Positions 14,450 to 22,805 of a stretch of 25,779 nt of DNA are shown here, piece after piece. Each line of letters opens with the position of its first letter. Position 1 is the first letter of the stretch. This stretch comes from Nitrospira sp. Its GTDB lineage: Bacteria; Nitrospirota; Thermodesulfovibrionia; Thermodesulfovibrionales; SM23-35. A model generated the notes under the pieces. The model saw nothing but the letters and a program-made list of their open reading frames with translations. It had not been told where the DNA came from and made no database searches. The stretch lies in the NCBI GenBank assembly GCA_016873575.1, contig VGWY01000006.1, positions 1 to 25,779 on the forward strand. Reading direction: 5' to 3'. The position numbers and the translations under genes were made by a program.

Positions 14450-16258
14450 TTAATCTCCGAATGTAACCCTTATTACCTCTTCAACAGAGGTAATACCATC
14501 TTTCACCTTTGTAAGCCCGCTCATTCGAAGGGTCTTCATACCAAGTCTTGCTGCGTTTTTCTTTATCTCATCAGCGGATGCACCTTCGAGAACTAATTCC
14601 TTGATCTCGGGCCTGAGCGTCATAACCTCATACAATGCAATCCTTCCTTTATATCCCGAACCATTGCACGTTGGGCACCCTCTGCCTTTATAACATTTTA
14701 TTGTCTTTGCCTCTTCTTCTGAAAACCCTAAATTTACAAGGGCATTCACAGGAATCTTTTCCTCTTCTTTGCATTCTAAACATACCTTCCTTGCTAATCT
14801 CTGGGCCATAATAAGAATGACGGATGTAGACACAAGAAAGGGTTCGATACCCATGTTTAACAATCTGCTTATGCTACTCGGTGCATCATTCGTATGCAGT
14901 GTACTTAATACAAGATGGCCGGTCAATGCTGCCTTGACAGCTATCTCAGCTGTCTCAAAATCACGAACCTCTCCGACCATGATAACATCAGGATCCTGCC
15001 TCAAGAAAGCCCTCAAGGCAGAAGCAAAGGTAAGGCCAATGTCCTCTTTTATATGAACCTGATTTATTCCTAAAAAGTTATACTCAACAGGATCTTCAGC
15101 AGTCATGATGTTAACGCCTGGCTTATTCAGGTAATTCAATGCAGAATAAAGGGTTGTTGTTTTACCACTTCCTGTAGGACCTGTAACGAGAATCATGCCA
15201 TAAGGCTTATCCAGTGCATCCATGAACTCCTGAAGTGCAGCTTCTTCAAATCCAAGCTTTCTAAGGTCTACCTGCAGGTTTGCCTTATCGAGGATCCTTA
15301 AAACAGTCTTCTCACCAAACAGGCATGGCACGGTAGAGACACGAAAATCTATATCTCTCTTTTTGCCGAGTTTGAGCTTGATCCTTCCATCCTGTGGTAA
15401 TCTTCTCTCTGCGATATCAAGTTTCGCCATTATCTTGAGTCTCGATGTAATGGCAGCCCTTATTTTTAACGGCAGGTTCATAACCGTATACATCGTACCA
15501 TCAATCCGCTGTCTTACCCTATACGAGTTTTCGTATGGTTCCATATGGACATCGCTTGCCCCTGCCTTTATTGCTGATACAAGGATACCATTCACCAGTT
15601 TCACTATAGGCGGGGCAATCTCTCTTAAAACCTCTGCATCTGTTTTTTCATCAATGACTTCGACACCATCAAGGGCTTTGCCCACTAATTTGTCAAAATC
15701 ATCAGCTTCCACCATAAAGCTTTCCCCAAGAGATATATCCATCTCTTCGATATCCTCACCTAAATCAGAAATGGTAAAATCCTTTGACTGAAGCACCTGA
15801 GCAGCAGCTTTCGTTGCTATAAGGGAATCACCACGTCCCTTATAATTTGTTGATATCGCATTCAGAATTGAGGATTCACTCGATACAACAACCTCAACAT
15901 TGTATCCTGTCATAAACTTTACATCATCTATTGCGAATACATTGGAAGGATCAGCCATTGCAATCGTCAGGGTAGCACCAACCCTTGCAACAGGCATGAT
16001 CAGATATTTCATGGCCATATCAACAGGGATAAGCTTTAAGACAGATGGATCGATCTTATAATCATCGAGGTTAATGGTGGGGATACCGTATTGCTTACTG
16101 AGGAATGTGACAAGCTTTTCTTCGGTTATGTAACCTAATTTCACAAGGTTTGTCCCCAGCCTCCCGCCATCTCTCCTCTGAAGATTCATGGCTTCCTTCA
16201 ACTGTTCCTCAGAGATAATTTTAGAGGCTACGAGGAGTTGACCCAATTTTGCAAGCAT
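14450..16258 (-). CDS. pilB: PilB, type IV pilus extension ATPase
   Basis: A 602-residue ATPase. The N-terminal MshEN/T2SSE_N domain (about 1-150) begins LAKLGQLLVASKIISEEQL. The middle N2 domain is at about 205-345. The catalytic domain has Walker A GPTGSGKT (360-367), Asp box (MTAEDPVEYNF), Walker B DPDVIMVGE (422-430) and His box TGHLVLSTLHTND. A tetracysteine zinc motif has Cys493, Cys496, Cys528 and Cys531. PilB powers pilus assembly in the cytoplasm. The start matches the usual family N-terminus. There is no Shine-Dalgarno; the promoter at 16265-16293 puts transcription start on or next to the ATG. Confidence 0.94.
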   Translation of the reverse strand: MLAKLGQLLVASKIISEEQLKEAMNLQRRDGGRLGTNLVKLGYITEEKLVTFLSKQYGIPTINLDDYKIDPSVLKLIPVDMAMKYLIMPVARVGATLTIAMADPSNVFAIDDVKFMTGYNVEVVVSSESSILNAISTNYKGRGDSLIATKAAAQVLQSKDFTISDLGEDIEEMDISLGESFMVEADDFDKLVGKALDGVEVIDEKTDAEVLREIAPPIVKLVNGILVSAIKAGASDVHMEPYENSYRVRQRIDGTMYTVMNLPLKIRAAITSRLKIMAKLDIAERRLPQDGRIKLKLGKKRDIDFRVSTVPCLFGEKTVLRILDKANLQVDLRKLGFEEAALQEFMDALDKPYGMILVTGPTGSGKTTTLYSALNYLNKPGVNIMTAEDPVEYNFLGINQVHIKEDIGLTFASALRAFLRQDPDVIMVGEVRDFETAEIAVKAALTGHLVLSTLHTNDAPSSISRLLNMGIEPFLVSTSVILIMAQRLARKVCLECKEEEKIPVNALVNLGFSEEEAKTIKCYKGRGCPTCNGSGYKGRIALYEVMTLRPEIKELVLEGASADEIKKNAARLGMKTLRMSGLTKVKDGITSVEEVIRVTFGD

Positions 16259-16264
16259 ACATTT

Positions 16265-16293
16265 AACATATATGAAAACAGAATGAATGTCAA
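16265..16293 (-). promoter_or_regulatory. Sigma-70-type promoter of pilB, possibly giving a leaderless mRNA
   Basis: On the minus strand a perfect -35 TTGACA (16293-16288) is separated by exactly 17 bases from -10 TATGTT (16270-16265). Counting seven bases from the last -10 base places +1 at 16258, the A of the pilB ATG. A shifted -10 (TATATG, spacer 15) would leave a leader of only a few bases. This agrees with the absence of a ribosome-binding site before pilB. Confidence 0.6.
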
Positions 16294-16373
16294 CTTGAAG
16301 TCCTTATTTTTTCACAGTATTTTTGCTTAGTTACCCCCTCTGGTCACCATCTCCTCCTGAATCCATTTATGTT

Positions 16374-16480
16374 CCAAATCCAGCGATAAACAGGTCTGGC
16401 TTGAGTGATTTTCGACCCCGAACTTTTTTTCGGGGTTGGAACCGTCGGAAAATATCGTAGGAAGCGAAATCTGGATTTGG
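16374..16480. repeat. 107-bp nested palindrome in the pilB-Toprim intergenic region
   Basis: The outer arms CCAAATCCAG (16374-16383) and CTGGATTTGG (16471-16480) are exact complements. In the centre ACCCCGAA (16415-16422) pairs with TTCGGGGT (16429-16436). TTTTCGA and TCGGAAAA flank it as a weaker middle layer. The remainder of the roughly 300-base divergent region (16259-16561) holds the pilB promoter and no convincing gene; short open frames here lack protein-like features. Confidence 0.5.
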
Positions 16481-16561
16481 GTATAGAATGCATAGGGATG
16501 GACAAACGAAAATATGGTAAGATAGAACTGCTTGAGGGTAAACAGCTTTTAAGGAATGACC

Positions 16562-16990
16562 ATGAACAGGCAAAGGGACATCCCTTCATCGATTGATAGA
16601 GAGCGGGCTGAAAGGTTAAGAGAGATTCTTGATGCCCTTCATGAAGTAAATAAAACCATACCTGTTATTGTCGAAGGCAAAAAGGATGTATCCGCCCTCA
16701 GAAAACTGGGGCTTGTTGGTGAGATTATTACCCTTCACAGGGGTAAAAACATTTACGATTTTTGCGCAGATATTGCTGAGAGATTTCACAAAGTTATCAT
16801 CCTGCTCGACTGGGATGATAAGGGAGAATGCCTTCACACTACTCTATCCAGACATCTTACAGGACATTGGGAAGAATTTCGTTCATTCAGAGGGATTTTA
16901 AAGATACTCTGTCAGAAAGAAATTAAGGATATAGAAGGGATCCCAAAGCTCTTGAAAAACCTTGAAGGATATGAAGTCACTCGGCTGTAA
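16562..16990 (+). CDS. Small Toprim-domain protein (RNase M5/primase-like)
   Basis: A protein of about 142 residues that is essentially a Toprim fold. It has a catalytic Glu in PVIVEGKKDVSALRKLG, the DxD motif in VIILLDWDDKGE, and the trailing KEIKDIEGIPKLLKN segment seen in small Toprim proteins of the RnmV (COG1658) type. Such domains bind Mg2+ and cut or join phosphodiester bonds in DNA or RNA. The exact substrate is unknown. The start at 16562 is preferred over an in-frame ATG at 16556 because AAGGA (16551-16555) touches the first ATG but sits six bases before the second. The end overlaps yraN by 20 bases, so the two are probably translated together. Confidence 0.75.
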   Translation: MNRQRDIPSSIDRERAERLREILDALHEVNKTIPVIVEGKKDVSALRKLGLVGEIITLHRGKNIYDFCADIAERFHKVIILLDWDDKGECLHTTLSRHLTGHWEEFRSFRGILKILCQKEIKDIEGIPKLLKNLEGYEVTRL

Positions 16991-17321
16991 GGGAGAAGAC
17001 CTTGCAATAACATTTCTCAAGGCAAAGGGATATACAATCATTGCAAGAAATTATAAAACCCCTATCGGCGAAATTGATATTATTGCAAAAGATGGCAGAA
17101 CGATCGTATTTATTGAAGTGAAGACAAGGAGAAGCAATTCCTTCGGTCTTCCATTTGAGTCAGTAACCAAAAGAAAAAGGCAAAAACTACAAAAATTAGC
17201 CTTGCTCTTTCTGAAGAAGCAAGAGGTAGAATTTCCGGTTCGGTTTGATGTTGTAAGTATTGTTTATACGGATAACGGGAAGAAAGAGATTGAACACATA
17301 CCTGATGCTTTCGAAATGTGA
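16971..17321 (+). CDS. yraN: YraN/UPF0102-family predicted nuclease
   Basis: A 116-residue PD-(D/E)XK-like protein with the family hallmarks GCKGEDLAITFLKAKGY, NYKTPIGEIDIIAKDG (acidic catalytic residues) and VFIEVKTRRS (E-x-K). Members resemble Holliday-junction resolvases; the cellular role is not established. The frame could begin nine bases earlier at a TTG (16962), but ATG 16971 keeps the usual length. It overlaps the Toprim gene and ends 27 bases from convergent rplQ. Confidence 0.85.
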   Translation: MKSLGCKGEDLAITFLKAKGYTIIARNYKTPIGEIDIIAKDGRTIVFIEVKTRRSNSFGLPFESVTKRKRQKLQKLALLFLKKQEVEFPVRFDVVSIVYTDNGKKEIEHIPDAFEM

Positions 17322-17348
17322 AATGTATGCTGCCTGACTTCTTCCGTA

Positions 17349-17747
17349 TTATTTTTTCTCAGGTTTTTCTTTTTTCGATTTTTTTATATCTTCGTAATCA
17401 ACAAATTCGAGCACAGCCATGGGCGAGGAATCTTTCACTCTATCTCTTGTCTGTATAATTGTCAGGTAACCGCCATTCCTTCCGGAAAATCTTGGTGCTA
17501 TTTCACTGAAGAGTTTTGCGATAGCAGTCCTGTTGGGGAGATATGACAAGGCAAGCCGTTTTGCATGGAGATCCCCTCTGATGCCGAGGGTTATCATCCT
17601 TTCAGCAATCCTTCGTACCTCCTTTGCCTTTGCAACGGTAGTCTCTATTCTTTGATGTTCAAAGAGTGAAGCGACCAGATTCCTTAAAAGTGCCTTTCTC
17701 TGGTTCGCAGGCCTTCCAAATAATTTACCAACAACTTTGTGTCGCAT
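17349..17747 (-). CDS. rplQ: 50S ribosomal protein L17
   Basis: 132 residues from ATG 17747 (MRHKVVGKLFGRPANQRKAL), the normal L17 N-terminus. A further upstream ATG would add six residues not found in the family. L17 sits near the peptide exit tunnel. The C-terminal tail is Lys/Glu-rich (KKSKKEKPEKK). GAGGGG lies upstream of the ATG. The start lies 23 bases inside the rpoA reading frame. It is the last gene of the ribosomal run and faces yraN. Confidence 0.95.
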   Translation of the reverse strand: MRHKVVGKLFGRPANQRKALLRNLVASLFEHQRIETTVAKAKEVRRIAERMITLGIRGDLHAKRLALSYLPNRTAIAKLFSEIAPRFSGRNGGYLTIIQTRDRVKDSSPMAVLEFVDYEDIKKSKKEKPEKK

Positions 17748-18783
17748 CGTGCTCAACCCCTCCACTTCGTGAAATCATTTCCTTGTTCAGGGCATTCAGG
17801 TCGATTCTCATCCCAAGGCGCAACCCCATGGAGTGGAGTATTTCTTTTAACTCATTCAGGGATTTGCGTCCAAAATTTTTGGTTTTGAGCATCTCCTGTT
17901 CCGTCTTCTGGACAAGGTCAGCAATAGTTTTTATATTTGCATTCTTCAGACAGTTATATGATCGTACTGAAAGCTCCAGTTCTTCGACACTTTTGAGAAG
18001 ATTGTTGTTAAATACAGGGTTTACATCAGCCATCTCCATTGCACCGTGTTGTTCTTCAGAAACAATCTCTCCTTCCTCTTCTTCACATGAGAATATGAAT
18101 AAATCTAAGTGTTCAATAATAATAGAAGCAGCCTGAGAGACAGCATTTTCAGGCGTTATGCTTCCGTCAGTCCATATCTCCATGACCAGTCTGTCAAAAT
18201 CTGTAGCCCTTCCTACCCTTGTTTTTTCTATAATGAAGTTGACCTTTTTTATAGGGGTAAAAACAGAATCAACAGCTATCATGCCTACAGGAAGGTCCTC
18301 CTCTTTGTTCAGTTCAGCAGGCATGTATCCTTTCCCCTTTTTGATATACATCTCACACTCAAAGAAAGCATCCTTATCTAAGGTTGTGATAATCTGTTCC
18401 GGGTTAAGTACATCAAATGAAGCATCTCCCTGGATATCGCCACCAGTCACATTTCCTGGTCCCTTTACCCTGATTGTCGCAATCTTCCTGCCATCTGAAT
18501 ACAACTTGAACCTTAATTTCTTTATGTTCAGGAGGATATCAATAACATCTTCCTTGACCCCATCTATGGTAGAGAATTCATGGAGTGCACCTGGTATCTT
18601 GACTGCTGTAACTGCTGTTCCTTCTATTGATGAAAGCAGAATCCTCCGCAGCGCATTCCCTATGGTAATACCAAAACCGCGCTCTAAAGGCTCAGCTATA
18701 AGTTTACCGTATGTATTTGTCATGGTCTCTTCATCAAACCTGATCTTCTCAGGTAGCTGAAAACCTCTTTTCTTTAAGTCCAT
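17725..18783 (-). CDS. rpoA: DNA-directed RNA polymerase alpha subunit
   Basis: A 352-residue alpha subunit. The N-terminal assembly domain (about 1-235) has EPLERGFGITIGNALRRILL. A linker follows, then the C-terminal domain (about 265-330: SVEELELSVRSYNCLKNANI, NFGRKSLNELKEIL), which contacts UP elements and activators. The AGAGGAGG Shine-Dalgarno precedes the ATG. The final residues (GGVEHDATQSCW) are read from sequence that also contains the rplQ ribosome-binding site and start, a 23-base overlap. Confidence 0.96.
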   Translation of the reverse strand: MDLKKRGFQLPEKIRFDEETMTNTYGKLIAEPLERGFGITIGNALRRILLSSIEGTAVTAVKIPGALHEFSTIDGVKEDVIDILLNIKKLRFKLYSDGRKIATIRVKGPGNVTGGDIQGDASFDVLNPEQIITTLDKDAFFECEMYIKKGKGYMPAELNKEEDLPVGMIAVDSVFTPIKKVNFIIEKTRVGRATDFDRLVMEIWTDGSITPENAVSQAASIIIEHLDLFIFSCEEEEGEIVSEEQHGAMEMADVNPVFNNNLLKSVEELELSVRSYNCLKNANIKTIADLVQKTEQEMLKTKNFGRKSLNELKEILHSMGLRLGMRIDLNALNKEMISRSGGVEHDATQSCW

Positions 18784-18829
18784 AAGGCCTCCTCTGCCCC
18801 TTAAAATTAAAAATAAGAAATGGGAGTTC

Positions 18830-19456
18830 TTATTTTGAATAAAGTTCTATGATAAGCTGTTCTTGAATAGGAAGTTGTATTTCCTCTCTTGAAGGTATAT
18901 GCAAAACCTTACCCCGCATGTTTGCACTGTCAAGCTCAATCCATGGGGGTATTCCTCTATGCTCAGCTTTTGATAAGCTATCTACTATTTCTGGAATATC
19001 TCTGCTTGACTCCTTTACCTCAACAATGTCGCCTCCCTTAACAGTATACGAAGGGATATTCACTTTTTTACCGTTTACAAGGAAATGGCCATGGCTGACA
19101 AATTGTCTCGCCTTACGCCTGTCTGCGGCGAAACCCATCCGATATACAATATTATCGAGACGAGTCTCGAGGAGCTGAAGAAGCACCTCTCCTGTAATGC
19201 CTTTCCTTCTGTCAGCTTCATAAAAATATCTTCTAAACTGCCTCTCGAGAATTCCATATATGTGTCTGACCTTTTGCTTCTCTCTGAGTTGGACTCCGTA
19301 ATCTGATAACTTTCTATATCCCTGTCCATGTTGTCCTGGAGGATATTTCCTTCTCTCTACTGCGCATTTGTCGGTATAACACCTATCACCCTTCAGCAAC
19401 AGTTTCTCTCCTTCTCTGCGACAAACTCTACATAACGCTTCTGTATACCGAGCCAT
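18830..19456 (-). CDS. rpsD: 30S ribosomal protein S4 (zinc form)
   Basis: 208 residues with an N-terminal zinc-type Cys set (Cys9, Cys12, Cys26, Cys31) and an S4 RNA-binding domain (LETRLDNIVYRMGFAADRRK, ARQFVSHGHFLVNGKKVNIP). It nucleates 30S assembly and often autoregulates the operon. Its ATG follows the rpsK stop with no gap (TAAATG). Confidence 0.97.
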   Translation of the reverse strand: MARYTEALCRVCRREGEKLLLKGDRCYTDKCAVERRKYPPGQHGQGYRKLSDYGVQLREKQKVRHIYGILERQFRRYFYEADRRKGITGEVLLQLLETRLDNIVYRMGFAADRRKARQFVSHGHFLVNGKKVNIPSYTVKGGDIVEVKESSRDIPEIVDSLSKAEHRGIPPWIELDSANMRGKVLHIPSREEIQLPIQEQLIIELYSK

Positions 19457-19843
19457 TTATACCCTCCTTCTCTTGGGAGGCCTGCATCCATTGTGAGGAA
19501 CAGGGGTTACATCTTTAATAAGATTAATTTCCATGCCTGCTGCCTGGAGTGCCCGTATTGCAGATTCCCTCCCGGCTCCAGGACCCTTTATAAAAACGTC
19601 AACCTGTTTCATGCCAACATCCATTGCTTTTTTTGCTGCTGCCGCTGCTGCCATCTGTGCGGCATAAGGAGTCCCTTTCCTCGAACCTTTAAAACCCAGA
19701 TTACCGGCACTTGACCATGTAACAACATCTCCGTTCGGGTCGGTTATCGTTACAATCGTATTGTTAAAGGTAGCCTGAATATGAGCTGCCCCGTAAGCAA
19801 TGTTCTTTTTTTCTTTCTTAATACCTTTCTTCCGTTGAGCCAT
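19457..19843 (-). CDS. rpsK: 30S ribosomal protein S11
   Basis: 128 residues with the conserved AYGAAHIQATFNNTIVTITD, GFKGSRKGTPYAAQMAA and C-terminal TPVPHNGCRPPKRRRV. It is part of the 30S platform. It lies 4 bases after rpsM and directly abuts rpsD. Confidence 0.97.
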   Translation of the reverse strand: MAQRKKGIKKEKKNIAYGAAHIQATFNNTIVTITDPNGDVVTWSSAGNLGFKGSRKGTPYAAQMAAAAAAKKAMDVGMKQVDVFIKGPGAGRESAIRALQAAGMEINLIKDVTPVPHNGCRPPKRRRV

Positions 19844-19847
19844 TCAA

Positions 19848-20222
19848 TTACGCCTCTTTCTTTTTCCCAATGACTGATTTTCTGGGCCCCCTGCGGGTTC
19901 TCGCATTGGTTTTTGTTCTCTGACCTCTTACAGGAAGTCCTAAACGATGTCTCAGTCCTCTGTAACTGCCAATATCCATAAGTCTTTTGATCCCCATAGA
20001 TATGTCACGCCTGAGATCACCCTCGACCCTGTAATCCCTGTCTATCACTGTCCTTATTTTGACTATCTCTTCATCGGTAAGGTCCTTTACCCTCGTATTC
20101 GGATTGATCTTCGTTTCAGATAAAATATCTTTCGAAAGTGATTTACCGACACCAAATATTCTCGTCAGACCAATCTCTACGCGCTCATTCTTTGGTAAAT
20201 CAACTCCTGCAATTCTCGCCAT
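19848..20222 (-). CDS. rpsM: 30S ribosomal protein S13
   Basis: 124 residues with MARIAGVDLPKNERVEIGLT, RIFGVGKSLSKDIL (helix-hairpin-helix) and the basic tail RGQRTKTNARTRRGPRKS. It is located in the 30S head and contacts tRNA and the 50S bridge. GGAGGT precedes the ATG. Confidence 0.97.
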   Translation of the reverse strand: MARIAGVDLPKNERVEIGLTRIFGVGKSLSKDILSETKINPNTRVKDLTDEEIVKIRTVIDRDYRVEGDLRRDISMGIKRLMDIGSYRGLRHRLGLPVRGQRTKTNARTRRGPRKSVIGKKKEA

Positions 20223-20271
20223 CTTACCTCCATATCATTTCGGAGTCATTCATTCGGAGATTTTCTCTTTT

Positions 20272-20299
20272 ACTCATAACTCCAGACTCAAGACTCATA
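20272..20299. repeat. Heptamer array (ACTCATA type), 4 units, between rpmJ and rpsM
   Basis: The units are ACTCATA, ACTCCAG, ACTCAAG, ACTCATA. Each begins with ACTC at exact 7-base steps. It occupies the gap between rpmJ and rpsM. Confidence 0.65.
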
Positions 20300-20306
20300 A
20301 CTGTTT

Positions 20307-20420
20307 TTACCCTTGCCTCTGTTTATGTTTTGGGTTATCACAAATAACCCTTAAAACTCCTTTTCTCTTTACAAGTTTACATTTCGAACATACTGGTTTC
20401 ACTGACGAACGAACCTTCAT
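20307..20420 (-). CDS. rpmJ: 50S ribosomal protein L36 (zinc form)
   Basis: 37 residues, MKVRSSVKPVCSKCKLVKRK at the start, with the zinc ligands Cys11, Cys14, Cys27 and His32, and the typical ending KHKQRQG. GGGGTGG precedes ATG 20420. The frame is open further upstream but that part is not L36. It lies between infA and rpsM as usual. Confidence 0.95.
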   Translation of the reverse strand: MKVRSSVKPVCSKCKLVKRKGVLRVICDNPKHKQRQG

Positions 20421-20436
20421 ATCCACCCCTTCTCTC

Positions 20437-20655
20437 TCACTTGAATCTATATGTAATCCTTCCCTTCGTAAGATCATACGGGGAAAGTTCAACGGTAACT
20501 TTATCGCCTGGTAAAATCTTTATAAAATGCATCCTCATCTTTCCGGATACATAGGCAAGGACAACTTGGCCACTCTCAAGTTCAACCCTAAACATTGCAT
20601 TCGGCAGGGTCTCCAACACCGTTCCCTGTACCTCTATATTATCTTCTTTTGGCAT
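20437..20655 (-). CDS. infA: Translation initiation factor IF-1
   Basis: 72 residues forming a single S1-like OB fold (EVQGTVLETLPNAMFRVELE, GKMRMHFIKILPGDKVTVEL, SPYDLTKGRITYRFK). It binds the ribosomal A site during initiation. It lies between map and rpmJ, the standard order. Confidence 0.97.
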   Translation of the reverse strand: MPKEDNIEVQGTVLETLPNAMFRVELESGQVVLAYVSGKMRMHFIKILPGDKVTVELSPYDLTKGRITYRFK

Positions 20656-20676
20656 TAAATTAAAATTATACTTATT

Positions 20677-21435
20677 TCAATGCATCTTAGTCAAGTTAGT
20701 CAAGATTTTTGGTTCATCTGACGTAACAAGTATTGTATGTTCAAAATGGGCAGACGGTTTCCCATCTACAGTCACAACTGTCCATCCGTCATCAAGAATC
20801 TGGACATCATAACTACCTGCATTAACCATTGTCTCTATTGCTAAGGTCATGCCTTCCCTTAATCGCGGACCCCGTCCAGGGGGCCCGAAATTGGGAATCT
20901 GCGGATCCTCGTGCAAATCCCTTCCTATGCCATGACCTACAAACGACCTTACTACGGAAAACCCATTTGACTCAACATGTTTCTGAATAGAATGTGAAAT
21001 ATCAGAAACCCTGTTGATTGTCTTTGCATTCTCTATCCCGATATACAGGGCTTCTTCCGTTATCCTGAGTAACCTTTCTAACTCCGGCTCTACCTCACCC
21101 ACAGGACATGTGAGGGCACCATCCCCATAATACCCATCCTTATATACACCAAGGTCTATCCCCAGAATATCACCTTCCTTTAAACCTCTGTTCGATGGGA
21201 TACCATGGATAACTTCATTATTAACTGATGTACAGATACTTGCAGGATATCCTCTGTATCCCTTGAATGCAGGTATTGCATCCTTCTCTCTGATATAGAC
21301 GTCAGCAAAAGTATCTATTTCCCTGGTGGTGATACCCGGTCTCACCATCTTCTTGATAATATCGAGTGTCATTGCCACAATTCTGCATGCAACTTCTATT
21401 TTTTTTACCTCTTCCGGAGACTTCAAAATAATCAT
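20677..21435 (-). CDS. map: Methionine aminopeptidase, type I
   Basis: A 252-residue dinuclear metal enzyme that removes the initiator methionine from new proteins. Expected ligands are present: Asp94 (GIDLG), Asp105 (YYGDGA), His168 (VGHGIG), Glu201 (AIETMV) and Glu232 (HFEHT). His77 (VIHGIP) is the usual substrate-contact residue. It is directly downstream of secY; adk, which often lies between them, is absent. Confidence 0.96.
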   Translation of the reverse strand: MIILKSPEEVKKIEVACRIVAMTLDIIKKMVRPGITTREIDTFADVYIREKDAIPAFKGYRGYPASICTSVNNEVIHGIPSNRGLKEGDILGIDLGVYKDGYYGDGALTCPVGEVEPELERLLRITEEALYIGIENAKTINRVSDISHSIQKHVESNGFSVVRSFVGHGIGRDLHEDPQIPNFGPPGRGPRLREGMTLAIETMVNAGSYDVQILDDGWTVVTVDGKPSAHFEHTILVTSDEPKILTNLTKMH

Positions 21436-21470
21436 TTATCCCATAATTGTGCATCTTTAATTTTGTTTTT

Positions 21471-21491
21471 TGAATCTTGAATTTTGAATTT
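21471..21491. repeat. Heptamer array (TGAATTT), 3 units, between secY and map
   Basis: TGAATCT, TGAATTT, TGAATTT run directly up to the secY stop codon (minus-strand TGA at 21494-21492). Confidence 0.55.
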
Positions 21492-22799
21492 TCAACCCTT
21501 CCTGCCCCTTATCCTTCCCTTTTTCAGAAACCCTTCATATGAACGGGTAACTAAATGTGATTCTATCTGGGAAACGGTGTCAAGTGATACACCAACTGCT
21601 ATGAGAAGAGATGTGCCTCCAAAATAAAAAGGTATATTAAATCTTCCTATTAGAATCTCAGGAATAATGCATACAATCGCAAGGTAGATACCACCCACAA
21701 ATGTCAGCCTCGAGAGTACCCTGTAGATATATTCAGATGTCTTCTGACCAGGCCTTATACCGGGTATATAACCACCATACTTCTTGAGATTGTCTGCAAT
21801 ATCAACAGGATTAAAGATAATAGCAGTATAGAAATATGCAAAGAAAAAGATCATCCCAACATAGAGAATAGTATACAGCACTGTTCCTGGAGAAAACTGT
21901 TTGGCAACTTCCTGTACCCAAGGTATTGCAATAAAACCTGCCACTGTCGCAGGGAACATGATGACTGAGGATGCAAATATTGGAGGGATAACTCCAGAGG
22001 TATTTACCTTTAGCGGCAGGTGTGTAGATTGGCCGCCGTATACTTTACGGCCCACAACCCTTTTTGCATATTGTACAGGTATCTTCCTCTGTCCCCTCTC
22101 CATATATATTATCGCACATACAACAGCTACCATCATTACGATAAGCAAGATAACAAAAAATATAGAGAGCTCTCCTGCCTGTGTCAGCCTGATTGTACTT
22201 ATTACAGCATTGGGAAATCTTGCGACAATTCCAGCAAAAATTATAAGTGATATACCGTTCCCTATACCTCTTTCAGTAATCTGCTCTCCAAGCCACATGA
22301 TAAAAGCGGTCCCTGATGTAAGTGTAATCATTGTCATTAATCTGAATGCCCATCCCGGGTTCTGAACGAATGCACCTCCTGCCATACCCTCAAGGCCTGC
22401 TGCAATGCCAAAAGACTGAATTGCGCTGATGACAACTGTTCCATATCGTGTATACCGTACAATCTTTTTTCTCCCTGCCTCTCCCTCCTTTGCGAGTTTC
22501 CCTATTGCTGGAATCACGACCGTGAGGAGCTGAAAAATAATAGATGCACTGATATACGGCATGATGCCAAGGGCAAAGATAGTGACCCTTGAGAGTGCAC
22601 CACCGGAAAACATGTCAAAGAACCCCATAAGGGCTCCACCCTTTTCGGCAAGGAACTTGCTCAGCTCTTCTCCATTAATCCCGGGGGTAGGGATATGAGC
22701 ACCAATTCTGTACACAGTGAGGAGGGCAAGCGTAAAAAAAACCCTGTTTTTTAATTCAGGGATTTTAAATATATTCTGAAAACTTGAAAGGACTCCCAT
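21492..22799 (-). CDS. secY: SecY, protein translocase channel subunit
   Basis: A 435-residue protein with about ten membrane helices. Signatures include RIGAHIPTPGIN near the N-terminus, the plug-region GGALSRVTIFALGIMPYISASI, the GQKTSEYIYRVL region, and TSLLIAVGVSLDTVSQIESH before the basic tail. It forms the SecYEG channel in the inner membrane. Unlike its neighbours it has no Shine-Dalgarno: the bases before ATG 22799 are an AT-only heptamer array. Confidence 0.96.
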   Translation of the reverse strand: MGVLSSFQNIFKIPELKNRVFFTLALLTVYRIGAHIPTPGINGEELSKFLAEKGGALMGFFDMFSGGALSRVTIFALGIMPYISASIIFQLLTVVIPAIGKLAKEGEAGRKKIVRYTRYGTVVISAIQSFGIAAGLEGMAGGAFVQNPGWAFRLMTMITLTSGTAFIMWLGEQITERGIGNGISLIIFAGIVARFPNAVISTIRLTQAGELSIFFVILLIVMMVAVVCAIIYMERGQRKIPVQYAKRVVGRKVYGGQSTHLPLKVNTSGVIPPIFASSVIMFPATVAGFIAIPWVQEVAKQFSPGTVLYTILYVGMIFFFAYFYTAIIFNPVDIADNLKKYGGYIPGIRPGQKTSEYIYRVLSRLTFVGGIYLAIVCIIPEILIGRFNIPFYFGGTSLLIAVGVSLDTVSQIESHLVTRSYEGFLKKGRIRGRKG

Positions 22800-22805
22800 A
22801 ATTGT

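Noticed and set aside
16405..16596. Short plus-strand frame (63 codons) before the Toprim gene, and two minus-strand frames over the same stretch
   Set aside because: They cross the nested palindrome, show no recognisable motif and conflict with the Shine-Dalgarno of the Toprim gene.
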